Of a stretch of 54,855 nucleotides of DNA, positions 25,915 through 34,599 are shown piece after piece. Numbering within the stretch: the stretch's first letter is position 1; each line of letters opens with the position of its first letter. The position numbers were made by a program, and so were the translations under genes. The stretch spans positions 1-54,855 of the forward strand of contig JBILCM010000007.1 in the NCBI GenBank assembly GCA_044353165.1. Reading direction: 5' to 3'. Source of the stretch: JBILCM01 sp044353165 (lineage in GTDB: Bacteria > Bacillota > Bacilli > Paenibacillales > YIM-B00363). The notes beneath the pieces are model-generated. The model did not search any database. It had not been told where the DNA came from and saw only the letters and a program-made list of their open reading frames with translations.

Positions 25915-26562
25915 TTGACAAATGCAGATGCATATCACGCAGGCATGCTAGCTGGATTAACGATGAACACAATTCAAATTCCAAGTCTGTTGTTAGAGAA
26001 TTATGCACGGATGGAATTGAATGAGGTTGAGATGATGCTAGTTATCCATCTGATCTATTTTTCAGTCCATGACGGCATTGGATTTCCTACACCCGAACAA
26101 CTTGCGAAGCGAATGTCAGTAACATCTTCACAAATTTTTGCATCCATTGAACGATTGGTGCGAGATGAATTCATTCAGATTGAAGAAATAACCGAAGCAG
26201 AAACTGGGAAACAAGGTGAACGTTACAACTTAACACCCATATTACATAAATTTAACGTTCATTCGTTGGATAATGCATTAAAAAAGCAACCTTTCACTGA
26301 AACAAGTGGAAGAAAAGACTTATTTTCCATATTTGAACGTGAATTTGCACGGCCTCTTTCATCCATGGAATATGAAATGATTGTCAATTGGCTTGATCAA
26401 GATCGATACCCGGAACCTTTGATTTTAACCGCATTGAAAGAAGCTGTTTTTGCTGGAAAAGTACATTTTCGTTATATTGATCGAATTTTGCTGGAATGGA
26501 ATCGAAACCAAATTAGAACGCCAGAAGAAGCCAAAACACACACAGAACGATATCGTGGATAG
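25915..26562 (+). CDS. dnaD: Primosomal replication protein DnaD
   Basis: A 215-residue DnaD that helps load the replicative helicase with DnaB/DnaI. The N-terminal winged-helix domain (residues about 20-100) includes FPTPEQLAKRMSVTSSQIFA. The C-terminal DnaD/DnaB_2 domain is residues about 125-205, with FEREFARPLSSMEYEMI and the YIDRILLEWNRN motif (YxxxIxxxW) for ssDNA binding. TTG 25915 is the start: GGGGGAGGG is 9 bases upstream and nothing comparable precedes the longer ORF within asnS. It converges with mtnB, only 17 bases apart. Confidence 0.92.
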   Translation: MTNADAYHAGMLAGLTMNTIQIPSLLLENYARMELNEVEMMLVIHLIYFSVHDGIGFPTPEQLAKRMSVTSSQIFASIERLVRDEFIQIEEITEAETGKQGERYNLTPILHKFNVHSLDNALKKQPFTETSGRKDLFSIFEREFARPLSSMEYEMIVNWLDQDRYPEPLILTALKEAVFAGKVHFRYIDRILLEWNRNQIRTPEEAKTHTERYRG

Positions 26563-26579
26563 ATAACAGAACCGGTCTC

Positions 26580-27215
26580 CTATTTGGTCAATAGTAATAA
26601 CCGATAACGATGTTCAAATAAAAATTCGAAGGCTTCAAGATGCCTTTTTGCCTCAAAAGCATTAGCCCCCCAAGCATAAATACCGTGATTTCGCAATAAA
26701 ATTCCTGGGATCTGAGGTTCAATACTCATCTCAATCAACTGCGCAATGCGCGAGATATCTGCATAGTTAGGAAGAATGGGAACCTTGATGGATGCATTTT
26801 CATCCCAAATTTGAAAAGCTTTGATCAATTCAACATTCTCAATAGGGACGAAACCCAAATTTGAAAAGTAATCTGAAATGATGTTATTAAATACCGTATG
26901 AACATGAAAAACAGCGCCACATCCTGTCAATCGATATATTTCACAGTGTATTTGTGTTTCGGCAGATGGCTTAAGCTTGGTTGGTTCAACCGGTTTGCCC
27001 AAAGCATTCACCAGAATAAAATCTTCTGGAGTGCTTAAAGATTTATCTTTGCCGCTTGATGTCACTGCAAATTGGTAATTATCTGGAATAAATTCGCCGA
27101 TCCGAATCGATAAATTGCCGCTTGTTCCTGGAAACCAACCTCGCTCGGCAAAATTTTGTTTGATAGAACTCAATTCAGCCAAAGCTGCCATACGATGTTC
27201 TAATGTGATGGTCAT
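26580..27215 (-). CDS. mtnB: Methylthioribulose-1-phosphate dehydratase
   Basis: A 211-residue class II aldolase-fold zinc enzyme that dehydrates methylthioribulose-1-phosphate to the diketo compound in methionine salvage. Zinc-site segments are HVHTVFNN and LLRNHGIYAWG, with PGTSGNLSIRI near the N-terminus and TSSGKDKS for phosphate binding. It is the last gene of the minus-strand operon. Its ATG overlaps the mtnX stop (TAATG), with GGAGG upstream. Aci-reductone dioxygenase mtnD, which follows mtnB in B. subtilis, is absent here. Confidence 0.93.
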   Translation of the reverse strand: MTITLEHRMAALAELSSIKQNFAERGWFPGTSGNLSIRIGEFIPDNYQFAVTSSGKDKSLSTPEDFILVNALGKPVEPTKLKPSAETQIHCEIYRLTGCGAVFHVHTVFNNIISDYFSNLGFVPIENVELIKAFQIWDENASIKVPILPNYADISRIAQLIEMSIEPQIPGILLRNHGIYAWGANAFEAKRHLEAFEFLFEHRYRLLLLTK

Positions 27216-27892
27216 TATTTATCCTCCTGGTTATATTGGTGTTTCAACACTTCAAGAACGTCAAAGAATGTCTCAAAATGATAATATGGCATTCCCAACT
27301 CTTTGCAACGAGTCGCTAAGTGGGACCTGGCAAAAATGGTATCTGCCAAATGAGCAGCTGCAAAGTCGGTTAAACTGTCCCCAATGAGAATGGCATGATA
27401 TTGTTCACGAGGAAAAGAACGGATGATCGATGCTTTACATAATCCACAATCGTTATCACAGCTCTTGTCACAAGTGTGTTGCCATACAATCTTTATGTTC
27501 TCCTCACTAAAATCGGCTGAATTACAATAAATATCTCTATCTTCCACTGGATAACCTTGGAGCATCGGCTTTAGAAAAAAATCGATGCCTCCGCTAGTTA
27601 TCTTGAAAGGAATGCGTGATTTTTTGCAATGTTGCAATAATTGGAGAAACCCCGCTCGAATCTCTGCTGTAGTAAGCACATAGTCAACTATGTCATTCTT
27701 CATTGAAACGGGGAACAAAGAAAATAAATCACCAACGCCTTGGCGTATGCTTATGCGTTGATTCATCGTGTCCTCCACGATTTTTCTCCATCCCGTGACA
27801 TCATAATGGCGAACTATTGTAATGATGTTATCGCTCAATGTGATGGTTCCATCAAAATCACAGAATATAATGGGTTGCTTCATAGAGTTCAT
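27215..27892 (-). CDS. mtnX: 2-Hydroxy-3-keto-5-methylthiopentenyl-1-phosphate phosphatase
   Basis: A 225-residue HAD-superfamily phosphatase of methionine salvage. The nucleophile motif is IIFCDFDGTIT near residue 7; motif III/IV is LIGDSLTDFAAAHLAD. The cap contains a Cys-rich segment (CDKSCDNDCGLCK), as in Bacillus MtnX. ATG at 27892 overlaps the mtnW stop as ATGA, with GGGGAG upstream; an extra ATG nine bases further in is an alternative. It acts between MtnW and MtnD. Confidence 0.92.
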   Translation of the reverse strand: MNSMKQPIIFCDFDGTITLSDNIITIVRHYDVTGWRKIVEDTMNQRISIRQGVGDLFSLFPVSMKNDIVDYVLTTAEIRAGFLQLLQHCKKSRIPFKITSGGIDFFLKPMLQGYPVEDRDIYCNSADFSEENIKIVWQHTCDKSCDNDCGLCKASIIRSFPREQYHAILIGDSLTDFAAAHLADTIFARSHLATRCKELGMPYYHFETFFDVLEVLKHQYNQEDK

Positions 27893-29148
27893 GATCTCGC
27901 TCCCCAAATGCGCAAGGCCTCACGCAAAGCTTCATGCCCTGTTTGGTCTGCATATGTATGAAGAGAAATCCCATCCAATGTCGCTTGAATGGCTTCTCGG
28001 AAGGCTCGGCCACCCGAAGCAGTCCCTAGTGGATGTCCGTGAATTCCACCACCAGCATTTACGACGGACTCAAGGCCAAAATCTTCGATTAGCATGGGGA
28101 CGAGACCTGGGTGGATCCCTGCCGATGGAACGGGGAAGACGGGTTTTCGTCGCGTGTTTTCTGTTGTTCGTAATTGTTCGGCAATGGCTAGTGTTTCATG
28201 CTTTGGCATGGTGACAGAGCCGTAGGGAGAAGGAAACAAAACTAGGTCTGCACCAACAAGTCGCAGTAACTTACCCATCAAGAGCTGTGGTGCAATACCA
28301 TAAAACGGGGAAGGATACATTGCTCCTGCGAAAGCGGGATGCGCTGCAATAGGAACTTGAATCTCAGGGTGTTCAGCAAGTTGCTGTAATACGTCTAAAC
28401 CGTAAGCAAATACGTTGAATAGTAGCGCGTTCGCTCCAACTGCAATGGCCTTCTTGGCTTGCTCGACCAATTGTGATGTGTGTCCAGTTATATTCACAGC
28501 ATATAGTAGCTTTTGACCCGTTTGTTGTTCTGCTATCATAGCTGCTTTCATACATACCTCAACTCTGCGCTCAATCGGAGTCAATGGATTCTCAAATAAA
28601 ATCTCGTCGTCCTTAATCAAATCTACGCCGCCAAGTGCCTGTTGGTAAAATTGTTCTCGTAATTCGGGAAGTTCATATCCGATAACAGATTTAAAAATGC
28701 TCATTAGAAGTGGACGATCATACACTTGTAGCAACGATCTGACCCCATGAACTCCAAACTTCGGACCAGCAAAATGTTGTTCAAAGTCGGTTGAGAACTC
28801 GATATCTATCAGCTTAATTTTCCCATCCATCGATAATTTCCCAAAAATTGTAACAATTAATGCTGGTAAATCGGCGCTAAAATTAATATCCGGATAAGCA
28901 ATCTTAATATCCGCGAATCTCATAGATGCAATAGATGATGGCGATGAATCATGCTCTGGCTCATGGACTTCAATTGAGACAACACGACCTAAATGTTTTT
29001 CCATCGTTTTTTTTCGTAACTCTGGCAATTCTGTCCAACTTCCGACGGTTAAACCAACAGCAATTCCCATTGCTCGCTTATTGAAATCAGCCGACTCGTC
29101 GAAACACCTATACCACGCAACGCAGTATGATTGCTTGTCGTAAATCAT
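27889..29148 (-). CDS. mtnW: 2,3-Diketo-5-methylthiopentyl-1-phosphate enolase (RuBisCO-like protein)
   Basis: A 419-residue type IV RuBisCO-like protein. It tautomerises 2,3-diketo-5-methylthiopentyl-1-phosphate in methionine salvage rather than fixing CO2. The active-site region GGVDLIKDDEILFENP contains the Lys-Asp-Asp-Glu of the enolase type; AHPAFAGAMYPSP and NAGGGIHGHPLGTASGG are phosphate-binding loops. ATG 29148 or TTG 29154 may be the start (AAAGGTGG lies at 29161-29168). The gene follows proC by about 57 bases with no clear terminator between, and overlaps mtnX. Confidence 0.92.
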   Translation of the reverse strand: MIYDKQSYCVAWYRCFDESADFNKRAMGIAVGLTVGSWTELPELRKKTMEKHLGRVVSIEVHEPEHDSSPSSIASMRFADIKIAYPDINFSADLPALIVTIFGKLSMDGKIKLIDIEFSTDFEQHFAGPKFGVHGVRSLLQVYDRPLLMSIFKSVIGYELPELREQFYQQALGGVDLIKDDEILFENPLTPIERRVEVCMKAAMIAEQQTGQKLLYAVNITGHTSQLVEQAKKAIAVGANALLFNVFAYGLDVLQQLAEHPEIQVPIAAHPAFAGAMYPSPFYGIAPQLLMGKLLRLVGADLVLFPSPYGSVTMPKHETLAIAEQLRTTENTRRKPVFPVPSAGIHPGLVPMLIEDFGLESVVNAGGGIHGHPLGTASGGRAFREAIQATLDGISLHTYADQTGHEALREALRIWGARS

Positions 29149-29204
29149 TAGCAACGTATACCACCTTTACAATTAAGATTTGTATTCCTAAAATTACGAC
29201 TTAA

Positions 29205-30101
29205 CTACAGGGACGTTTCTTTCGTCGCTGCACTCTGCAGTGCTGCGATGGCTATTTCGTTACCAAGCTCATTGGCTCTGTCTGTTGCGTGAGCAATTGC
29301 CTTCATCATCATTTCACGAAACTGATTTTGCTCCAACAAACGGATTGCGGCGAACGTCGTACCATTGGGTGAAGTAACCTTGGCTCGCAATTCAGCAGGA
29401 CTTTCACCTGTATTTTTCACCATTTGAGCAGCGCCCAACACAGTTTGTAATACGAAAGCTTGCGAATCTTCTTCGGATAAACCACCAGCTACACCGGCAG
29501 AAATCATGGCTTCCATTAGGTAATATACGTATGCGGGACCAGAACCCGACAATCCAGTAACAAGATTTAACATTCTTTCTTCTAAGGAAATAACTAAACC
29601 AACAGCCCCAAACATGTCTCGAGCCATCTGTTTTTGTGAGTTATTTACTGATGCAGAGAAGGCTAGGCCCGTTGCGCCCAAACCAATCGTAGATGATGTG
29701 TTCGGCATCGTACGCGCTATCGGTTGTGATCTTTTTAACATTTGTTCAATCGTATCAATGGACAATCCAGCGACCAAGGAAATAATAAATTGGTTGTCTC
29801 GAATGGAAGTACAAAATTCAGTAATAGCGCTTCCGACATCCTTTGGTTTCATCGCAAGGACTACAATGTTTGCTTGACTGACGATTTCAGCTCGTTCGTC
29901 TGGAGTGTTCGTTAATGGAATTTGTATGCCGTATAAGTTCTGTAATTCTAACAATCGGGATGAATGATGACGATTCAAGGCAAATAATGACGAGGCATGT
30001 ATCAAATGGGCATGAACCAAGCCTCGTAACAGCGCCTCAGTCATTGCACCAGCGCCAATAAACACAATTTTTTGTGAAGAAAGTAAGCTAGTAGAAGACA
30101 T
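29205..30101 (-). CDS. proC: Pyrroline-5-carboxylate reductase
   Basis: Final step of proline synthesis, NAD(P)H-dependent. The 298-residue protein has KIVFIGAGAMTEALLRGL near residue 9 and the C-terminal LSGSGPAYVYYLMEAMISAG dimerisation/substrate region. Start 30101 is preferred because AAGGA lies about 10 bases upstream, whereas the ATG at 30110 is too close to that site. It follows proA by 17 bases, completing proB-proA-proC in one transcriptional unit. Confidence 0.95.
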   Translation of the reverse strand: MSSTSLLSSQKIVFIGAGAMTEALLRGLVHAHLIHASSLFALNRHHSSRLLELQNLYGIQIPLTNTPDERAEIVSQANIVVLAMKPKDVGSAITEFCTSIRDNQFIISLVAGLSIDTIEQMLKRSQPIARTMPNTSSTIGLGATGLAFSASVNNSQKQMARDMFGAVGLVISLEERMLNLVTGLSGSGPAYVYYLMEAMISAGVAGGLSEEDSQAFVLQTVLGAAQMVKNTGESPAELRAKVTSPNGTTFAAIRLLEQNQFREMMMKAIAHATDRANELGNEIAIAALQSAATKETSL

Positions 30102-30118
30102 ACAAATCATTCCTTTCT

Positions 30119-31366
30119 TTAGCCGCGGATTTGACCTGATCCTTGCACGATATATTTGGTTGAAGTAAGAGCAGTTAAACCCATTGGACCTCGAGCATGA
30201 AGCTTTTGTGTGCTAATCCCAATTTCAGCACCAAAACCAAATTCAAATCCGTCTGTAAAGCGGGTGGATGCATTGTGATATACAGCGGCGGCATCAATCT
30301 CTTGCAGAAATCGATTTGCATTCTCCTTGTCTTCAGTCACAATACACTCCGAGTGCATAGTTCCGTAACGGGCAATATGCGCAATGGCGTCATCCAATCC
30401 ATCGACAACCTTAATGTTAAGAACTAAATCGTTGTATTCTGTGCCGAAGTCATTTTCTGTTGCTGTTTTCATCCAAGGGACCAACAAACGCCCGTCATCG
30501 TCACTTCGAAGCTCAACTTGTTTGTCATGGAACGTTTGGGCAAATCGTTCAAGATGGTGCAACGCGAAATTACGATGCAAAATTAAGGTTTCCATTGCGT
30601 TGCAGACGGAGGGACGTTGAACTTTGGCATTCAAGGCAATCTGTAATGCCATTTCGGGATTTGCACTTTCGTCTATGTAGGTGTGACAGATTCCAGCTCC
30701 AGTCTCAATCACTGGAACGGTAGCGTTCTGAATGACATTCTGGATCAAAGAAGCACCCCCTCTAGGGATAATGCAATCGAGTAGGCCATTTAGTTTCAAC
30801 ATTTCGTCAACAGATGAGCGATTCGGATCAGTAATCAATTGAACAGCATCAGGTGGAATGTCTGACTTTGACAAAGCTTCATGAATGACATCGACGATCG
30901 CTTGATTGGAATTCAAAGCAGAAGATCCGCCCCTAAGGAGCACAGAATTGCCCGTTTTTAAACAAAGTCCTGCTGCATCAACCGTAACATTCGGACGAGC
31001 CTCATAAATCATTCCGATCAACCCGAGCGGGACGCGTATTTGTTTCACGAACAAACCGTTAGGGCGATGAAATTCCGACAACGTTGCACCCACAGGATCT
31101 GGCAACTCAATGACTTCGATCAATCCTTGTGCCATTGTTTGGATGCGTTCCTTCGATAAGGATAACCGATCCAATAATGATGCTGTTAACCCATTGCTTT
31201 GACCGTTTTTGAGATCTTGCTGATTTGCAGAGATAATATGCTCCGCACGAAGCATTAAAGTTTTGGCAATGGTATGTAATGCCGTATTCTTTTCACTCGT
31301 ACCTAGTAAACCAAGAGTCGTTGTTGTCATTTTAGCTAGTTTCGCTTTTGTTTTCACTTCACTCAT
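30119..31366 (-). CDS. proA: Gamma-glutamyl phosphate reductase
   Basis: A 415-residue NADPH-dependent reductase forming glutamate-5-semialdehyde, second step of proline synthesis. The aldehyde-dehydrogenase-like fold has the catalytic Cys in ETGAGICHTYID and the conserved FGFGAEIGISTQKLHARGPMG (quoted in part: AEIGISTQKLHARGPMG). ATG 31366 (MSEVKTKAKLAK) is chosen because AGGGG lies 9 bases upstream and this matches the usual ProA N-terminus; a longer frame would overlap proB. Confidence 0.95.
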   Translation of the reverse strand: MSEVKTKAKLAKMTTTTLGLLGTSEKNTALHTIAKTLMLRAEHIISANQQDLKNGQSNGLTASLLDRLSLSKERIQTMAQGLIEVIELPDPVGATLSEFHRPNGLFVKQIRVPLGLIGMIYEARPNVTVDAAGLCLKTGNSVLLRGGSSALNSNQAIVDVIHEALSKSDIPPDAVQLITDPNRSSVDEMLKLNGLLDCIIPRGGASLIQNVIQNATVPVIETGAGICHTYIDESANPEMALQIALNAKVQRPSVCNAMETLILHRNFALHHLERFAQTFHDKQVELRSDDDGRLLVPWMKTATENDFGTEYNDLVLNIKVVDGLDDAIAHIARYGTMHSECIVTEDKENANRFLQEIDAAAVYHNASTRFTDGFEFGFGAEIGISTQKLHARGPMGLTALTSTKYIVQGSGQIRG

Positions 31367-31392
31367 GCGTGATAACCCCTTATACGTTTCGG

Positions 31393-32505
31393 TTAAAAAC
31401 AAATCCACTCATCGCGATGTATCACCTCTATGCGATTTACATCAATTCGCCTTTTGACCTCTTCAGTCGATAGGCCTGCCACTGCCCGTAATTGATGCGA
31501 TGCATAATTTGCAACACCTCGGCCAATGGGATGTTCTTCAACGTCACTGAAGACCTCGATCACATCGCCGGGAACAAAATCTCCCTGAACTTCTTTCACA
31601 CCCGCAGGAAGCAAGCTTTTGCCGCCTTCTGTAATGGCGTTCTTAGCACCCACGTCAATTATAACTTTTCCTTTCGGTGTCGAGTGGTAACCAACCCATT
31701 GTTTTTTGACTGAAAGAGTTTGCAACGTTGCGTCAAAATAGGTGCCGTTACCCTCACCGAGGGAAGCACGCAGAAGATCACCATTGTCGACAGCTCGACC
31801 TATAAATACTTGTACGCCGCCGCGCACAGCGATGCGAGCTGCTTCCAGTTTTGAACGCATACCTCCTGTGCCTACAGCACTTCCGCTTCCACCTGCCATT
31901 TGAAAAAGTGAATCATCGATTTGAGCGACACGTTCTATTCGACGTGCGCTTGCGTTTATACGAGGATCTTCCGTGTACAATCCATTCATATCAGTAATAA
32001 TTACCAATTGTTGAGCTTTCATCAGATTAGCAACGAGTGATGATAACATATCGTTGTCCCCAAATTTTAATTCATCAACCGAGACGGTATCATTCTCGTT
32101 AATGATGGGAATGACACGCCGTTTCAGAAGTTCCTCAAGTGTGATGGATGCGTTCTGAATGCGTTTGCGATTTGAAAAATCAGATCGAGTCAGCAACACT
32201 TGTGCGACCGTAAATCCTAAAGCACCGAATGCTTCATTGTATGCTTGCATAAGTAAAGCTTGACCGACCGCAGCAGACGCCTGCTTCTCATGTGTTGCTT
32301 TTGGCCGGCTTGAAAAACCAAGTTTGGAAAATCCCGCTGCTACAGCACCGGAAGTGACAAGTACAATTTGGTCACCGGCATTCATACACGTTACCAATTC
32401 CTGTGCAAAATAATCAATTTTGTTACGAAGCAATCCGCCATGATGTGTTGTAAGAGAACTGCTTCCGATTTTTACAACAGTTCGTTTTCTTGTGCTGGCG
32501 TTCAT
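31393..32505 (-). CDS. proB: Glutamate 5-kinase
   Basis: A 370-residue amino-acid-kinase protein with a C-terminal PUA domain. It phosphorylates glutamate, the regulated first step of proline synthesis. KIGSSSLTTHHG near residue 12, VTSGAVAAGFSKLGF, and VGTGGMRSKLEAARIA are kinase-fold motifs. The PUA region is residues about 280-360 (KEVQGDFVPGDVIEVFSD, GRGVANYASHQL). It overlaps the HAD gene at its start (ATGA), with AAGGGG upstream. Feedback control by proline is family knowledge. Confidence 0.95.
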   Translation of the reverse strand: MNASTRKRTVVKIGSSSLTTHHGGLLRNKIDYFAQELVTCMNAGDQIVLVTSGAVAAGFSKLGFSSRPKATHEKQASAAVGQALLMQAYNEAFGALGFTVAQVLLTRSDFSNRKRIQNASITLEELLKRRVIPIINENDTVSVDELKFGDNDMLSSLVANLMKAQQLVIITDMNGLYTEDPRINASARRIERVAQIDDSLFQMAGGSGSAVGTGGMRSKLEAARIAVRGGVQVFIGRAVDNGDLLRASLGEGNGTYFDATLQTLSVKKQWVGYHSTPKGKVIIDVGAKNAITEGGKSLLPAGVKEVQGDFVPGDVIEVFSDVEEHPIGRGVANYASHQLRAVAGLSTEEVKRRIDVNRIEVIHRDEWICF

Positions 32506-33260
32506 AAAGCAGCACCCCTTGAATTAAAATGGTATTGATGTAGGACTTGAGGTACTTTATTAATGGATGATGCATGAAGAACTCGAGGTCCCCTAATATC
32601 CGGCACATCGAGTTGATCAAATATCCATGAGGAAATAGGAGGGACGTATATAGCTCCAATATTGCATTCGATGGCTGGCAATATGTCCGTCTTCTGACTG
32701 TTGCCAATCATCCACGTATGATCCCGGTTGTAACGTCGTTCATTCAAGATGGAATCCATTGCTTGGTAATTTTTGTGCCTTGCAACAAATATACGATCAT
32801 CAAAAAAAGGAGCAAGGTTGACCTTCTTCACTTTATTCAATTGAATGGTTTGATCTCCACCCGTGTATAACGAGAGGATATGCCCTTTTTTTGTTAAACG
32901 AGTAAGCGTTTGAACAACGTGCGGGTAAAGCTCAAATTCACTATCGTATACGGTATATCCGAGTTGAAGCAACATTTGGTGTTCCTCATGTTGAGACAAC
33001 CTACCATACACATCACAATAATACTCATACGTTTCTACAAAGGAAAGAGGAAACCTTTCGACCGTAAATCCTTGAATATGAATTCCAGCCATGTCAAATT
33101 CTTGTTGTTTACACTTGATTTCAGCTCTGGAAAGACCGACATTGGCAAACCAATGTTCGAGATAATCCACAAAGCGATCAATGACGCGATCAAAATATAC
33201 ATTGCAATGAATCAATGTATCGTCAAGATCAAAAATCAAATGCAATGGTTGATTCATCAT
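32502..33260 (-). CDS. HAD-superfamily hydrolase of unknown substrate
   Basis: A 252-residue phosphatase-type HAD protein. Motif I is LIFDLDDTLIH near residue 8 (nucleophile and acid Asp); motif II is LYTGGDQTIQ; motif IV is WMIGNSQKTDILPAIECN, with Asn-Ser in place of the more common GD-S/T-xxD start. A large alpha-helical C1 cap lies between. It sits between mtnE and proB with overlaps on both sides (ATGATGA and ATGA). It could dephosphorylate a methionine-salvage or proline-related intermediate, or a damaged metabolite; this is inference from context only. Confidence 0.8.
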   Translation of the reverse strand: MMNQPLHLIFDLDDTLIHCNVYFDRVIDRFVDYLEHWFANVGLSRAEIKCKQQEFDMAGIHIQGFTVERFPLSFVETYEYYCDVYGRLSQHEEHQMLLQLGYTVYDSEFELYPHVVQTLTRLTKKGHILSLYTGGDQTIQLNKVKKVNLAPFFDDRIFVARHKNYQAMDSILNERRYNRDHTWMIGNSQKTDILPAIECNIGAIYVPPISSWIFDQLDVPDIRGPRVLHASSINKVPQVLHQYHFNSRGAAL

Positions 33261-34456
33261 GAACGCCCCTTATCGAATAACCCCAATCGGCCAATCCGCT
33301 CAGCAGCTTCTCTAAGCCGTTCTTCTGAGCTTAATAGACCAACACGAACGTATCCTTCACCATGTGTACCAAATCCGATCCCAGGGGCAACCATGACATC
33401 AGCTTTTTCTAAAAGTTCATCAGCGAATGTTGAAGAGGAGTATCCCTTCGGAATGGGCAACCAGCAGAAGAATGAGCCTTGCGGTTTCATTGCATGCCAG
33501 CCAATCTCGGATAAAGCATGGTAGAATGCATTCCTTCGGGATTCATAGGTTGTCACAAGCTGTTGAACACAGTCTTGTGGACCCTTAAGCGCTTCCGATG
33601 CAGCCCACTGCACAGCGCCAAATAAACTGACATAGTAATGATCTTGCAATAAATTAATGTATTCAATCAATTTCTCATTGCCCAAGGCAAAGCCGACGCG
33701 CCAACCTGCCATGTTGTACGTTTTTGACAATGTATAAATTTCAATACCGACATCAATAGCGCCTGGCGCCTCTAAGAAACTTACGGCTCTAGTCCCGTCA
33801 AAACGAACAGCGCCATAAGCAAAATCGGAGACGGTTACAATATTGTGTTTAGCGGCAAACTCAACTGTATCATTATAGAATGATAGCGAAGCTGTCGTAG
33901 CTGTTGGGTTATTCGGATAATTGATGAACATCATTTTTGCATTTACAGCGTCTTGTAATGGTATTCGGCTATAATCAGGAAGAAAATTGTTGTCTTGAGT
34001 TAAGGGCATGAAAACCATCTTACCGCCTGCCAAAGCGATTCCTGACCAATAATCGGGGTATCCGGGATCTGGAACCAAACAAACATCGCCACGGTTCAAC
34101 AATATTTGGCTAATTTCAACGAGCCCGGTTTTCCCTCCAAAAAGGATTGCCACCTGCGTGTACGGATTCAACTTTACACCATAGTCTGTTAAATACCGTT
34201 CAGCAATAGCCTCCTTCAAAAAATCATACCCGCTAAAAGGAGAATATTTATGAAACGATGGCCGTTGTGCAGCCTCTTGCAGAGAATTGACAATGTGAGA
34301 GGGGGTAGGTAAATCAGGATTTCCTTGGCCAAGATTAATTACGTCTCTTCCCGCAGCAATTTTTGCCCCCACTTTATGAACCATGGACGCAAAAAACTGT
34401 TTAGGTAAGTGTTTCATCCGATCAGCAGGTTCCACTGAGAACCGTATATTTTCCAT
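33257..34456 (-). CDS. mtnE: Methionine-salvage aminotransferase (ketomethylthiobutyrate to methionine)
   Basis: A 399-residue PLP-dependent class I aminotransferase that reads very like B. subtilis MtnE (glutamine:4-methylthio-2-oxobutyrate aminotransferase). Conserved features are LPKQFFAS at the N-terminus, INLGQGNPDLPTP, FGGKTGLVE, NYPNNPTAT, and the PLP-Lys motif YTLSKTYNMAGWRVGF. ATG 34456 is used because GAGAGG lies 7 bases upstream; the ATG at 34471 lies upstream of that site. It heads the minus-strand operon and is divergent from mtnU, the amidase that in B. subtilis uses its 2-oxoglutaramate product. Confidence 0.9.
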   Translation of the reverse strand: MENIRFSVEPADRMKHLPKQFFASMVHKVGAKIAAGRDVINLGQGNPDLPTPSHIVNSLQEAAQRPSFHKYSPFSGYDFLKEAIAERYLTDYGVKLNPYTQVAILFGGKTGLVEISQILLNRGDVCLVPDPGYPDYWSGIALAGGKMVFMPLTQDNNFLPDYSRIPLQDAVNAKMMFINYPNNPTATTASLSFYNDTVEFAAKHNIVTVSDFAYGAVRFDGTRAVSFLEAPGAIDVGIEIYTLSKTYNMAGWRVGFALGNEKLIEYINLLQDHYYVSLFGAVQWAASEALKGPQDCVQQLVTTYESRRNAFYHALSEIGWHAMKPQGSFFCWLPIPKGYSSSTFADELLEKADVMVAPGIGFGTHGEGYVRVGLLSSEERLREAAERIGRLGLFDKGRS

Positions 34457-34503
34457 TAAGAACCTCTCCATAAGTAAACTTTCATCCTTGTACTTAAATG
34501 CTC

Positions 34504-34532
34504 ATTCTATCAAAAATATAATAAACTGTACA
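34504..34532 (-). promoter_or_regulatory. Candidate sigma-A promoter for the mtnE-pro-mtnWXB operon
   Basis: On the minus strand, TGTACA (34532-34527) and TAGAAT (34509-34504) are separated by 17 bases. It lies about 48 bases before the mtnE start. No S-box riboswitch is visible, although mtn operons in Bacillus can carry one. Confidence 0.45.
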
Positions 34533-34551
34533 CACTATTTCAAACAAAGAC

Positions 34552-34579
34552 TTGACTGAATCGGAAGGTATCGTATGAT
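34552..34579 (+). promoter_or_regulatory. Candidate sigma-A promoter for mtnU
   Basis: TTGACT (34552-34557) and TATGAT (34574-34579) with a 16-base spacer, about 20 bases before the mtnU start. It faces away from the mtnE promoter. Confidence 0.65.
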
Positions 34580-34599
34580 AAAAGAGGATGGTGATTATT

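Noticed and set aside
32910..33524. A 204-codon plus-strand ORF opposite mtnE and the HAD gene
   Set aside because: It lies wholly over strongly supported minus-strand genes and its translation is low-complexity without motifs.
34457..34599. An S-box (SAM) riboswitch for the mtn operon
   Set aside because: The space between the divergent genes is about 143 bases and is filled by two promoters; no S-box stems or terminator are seen.
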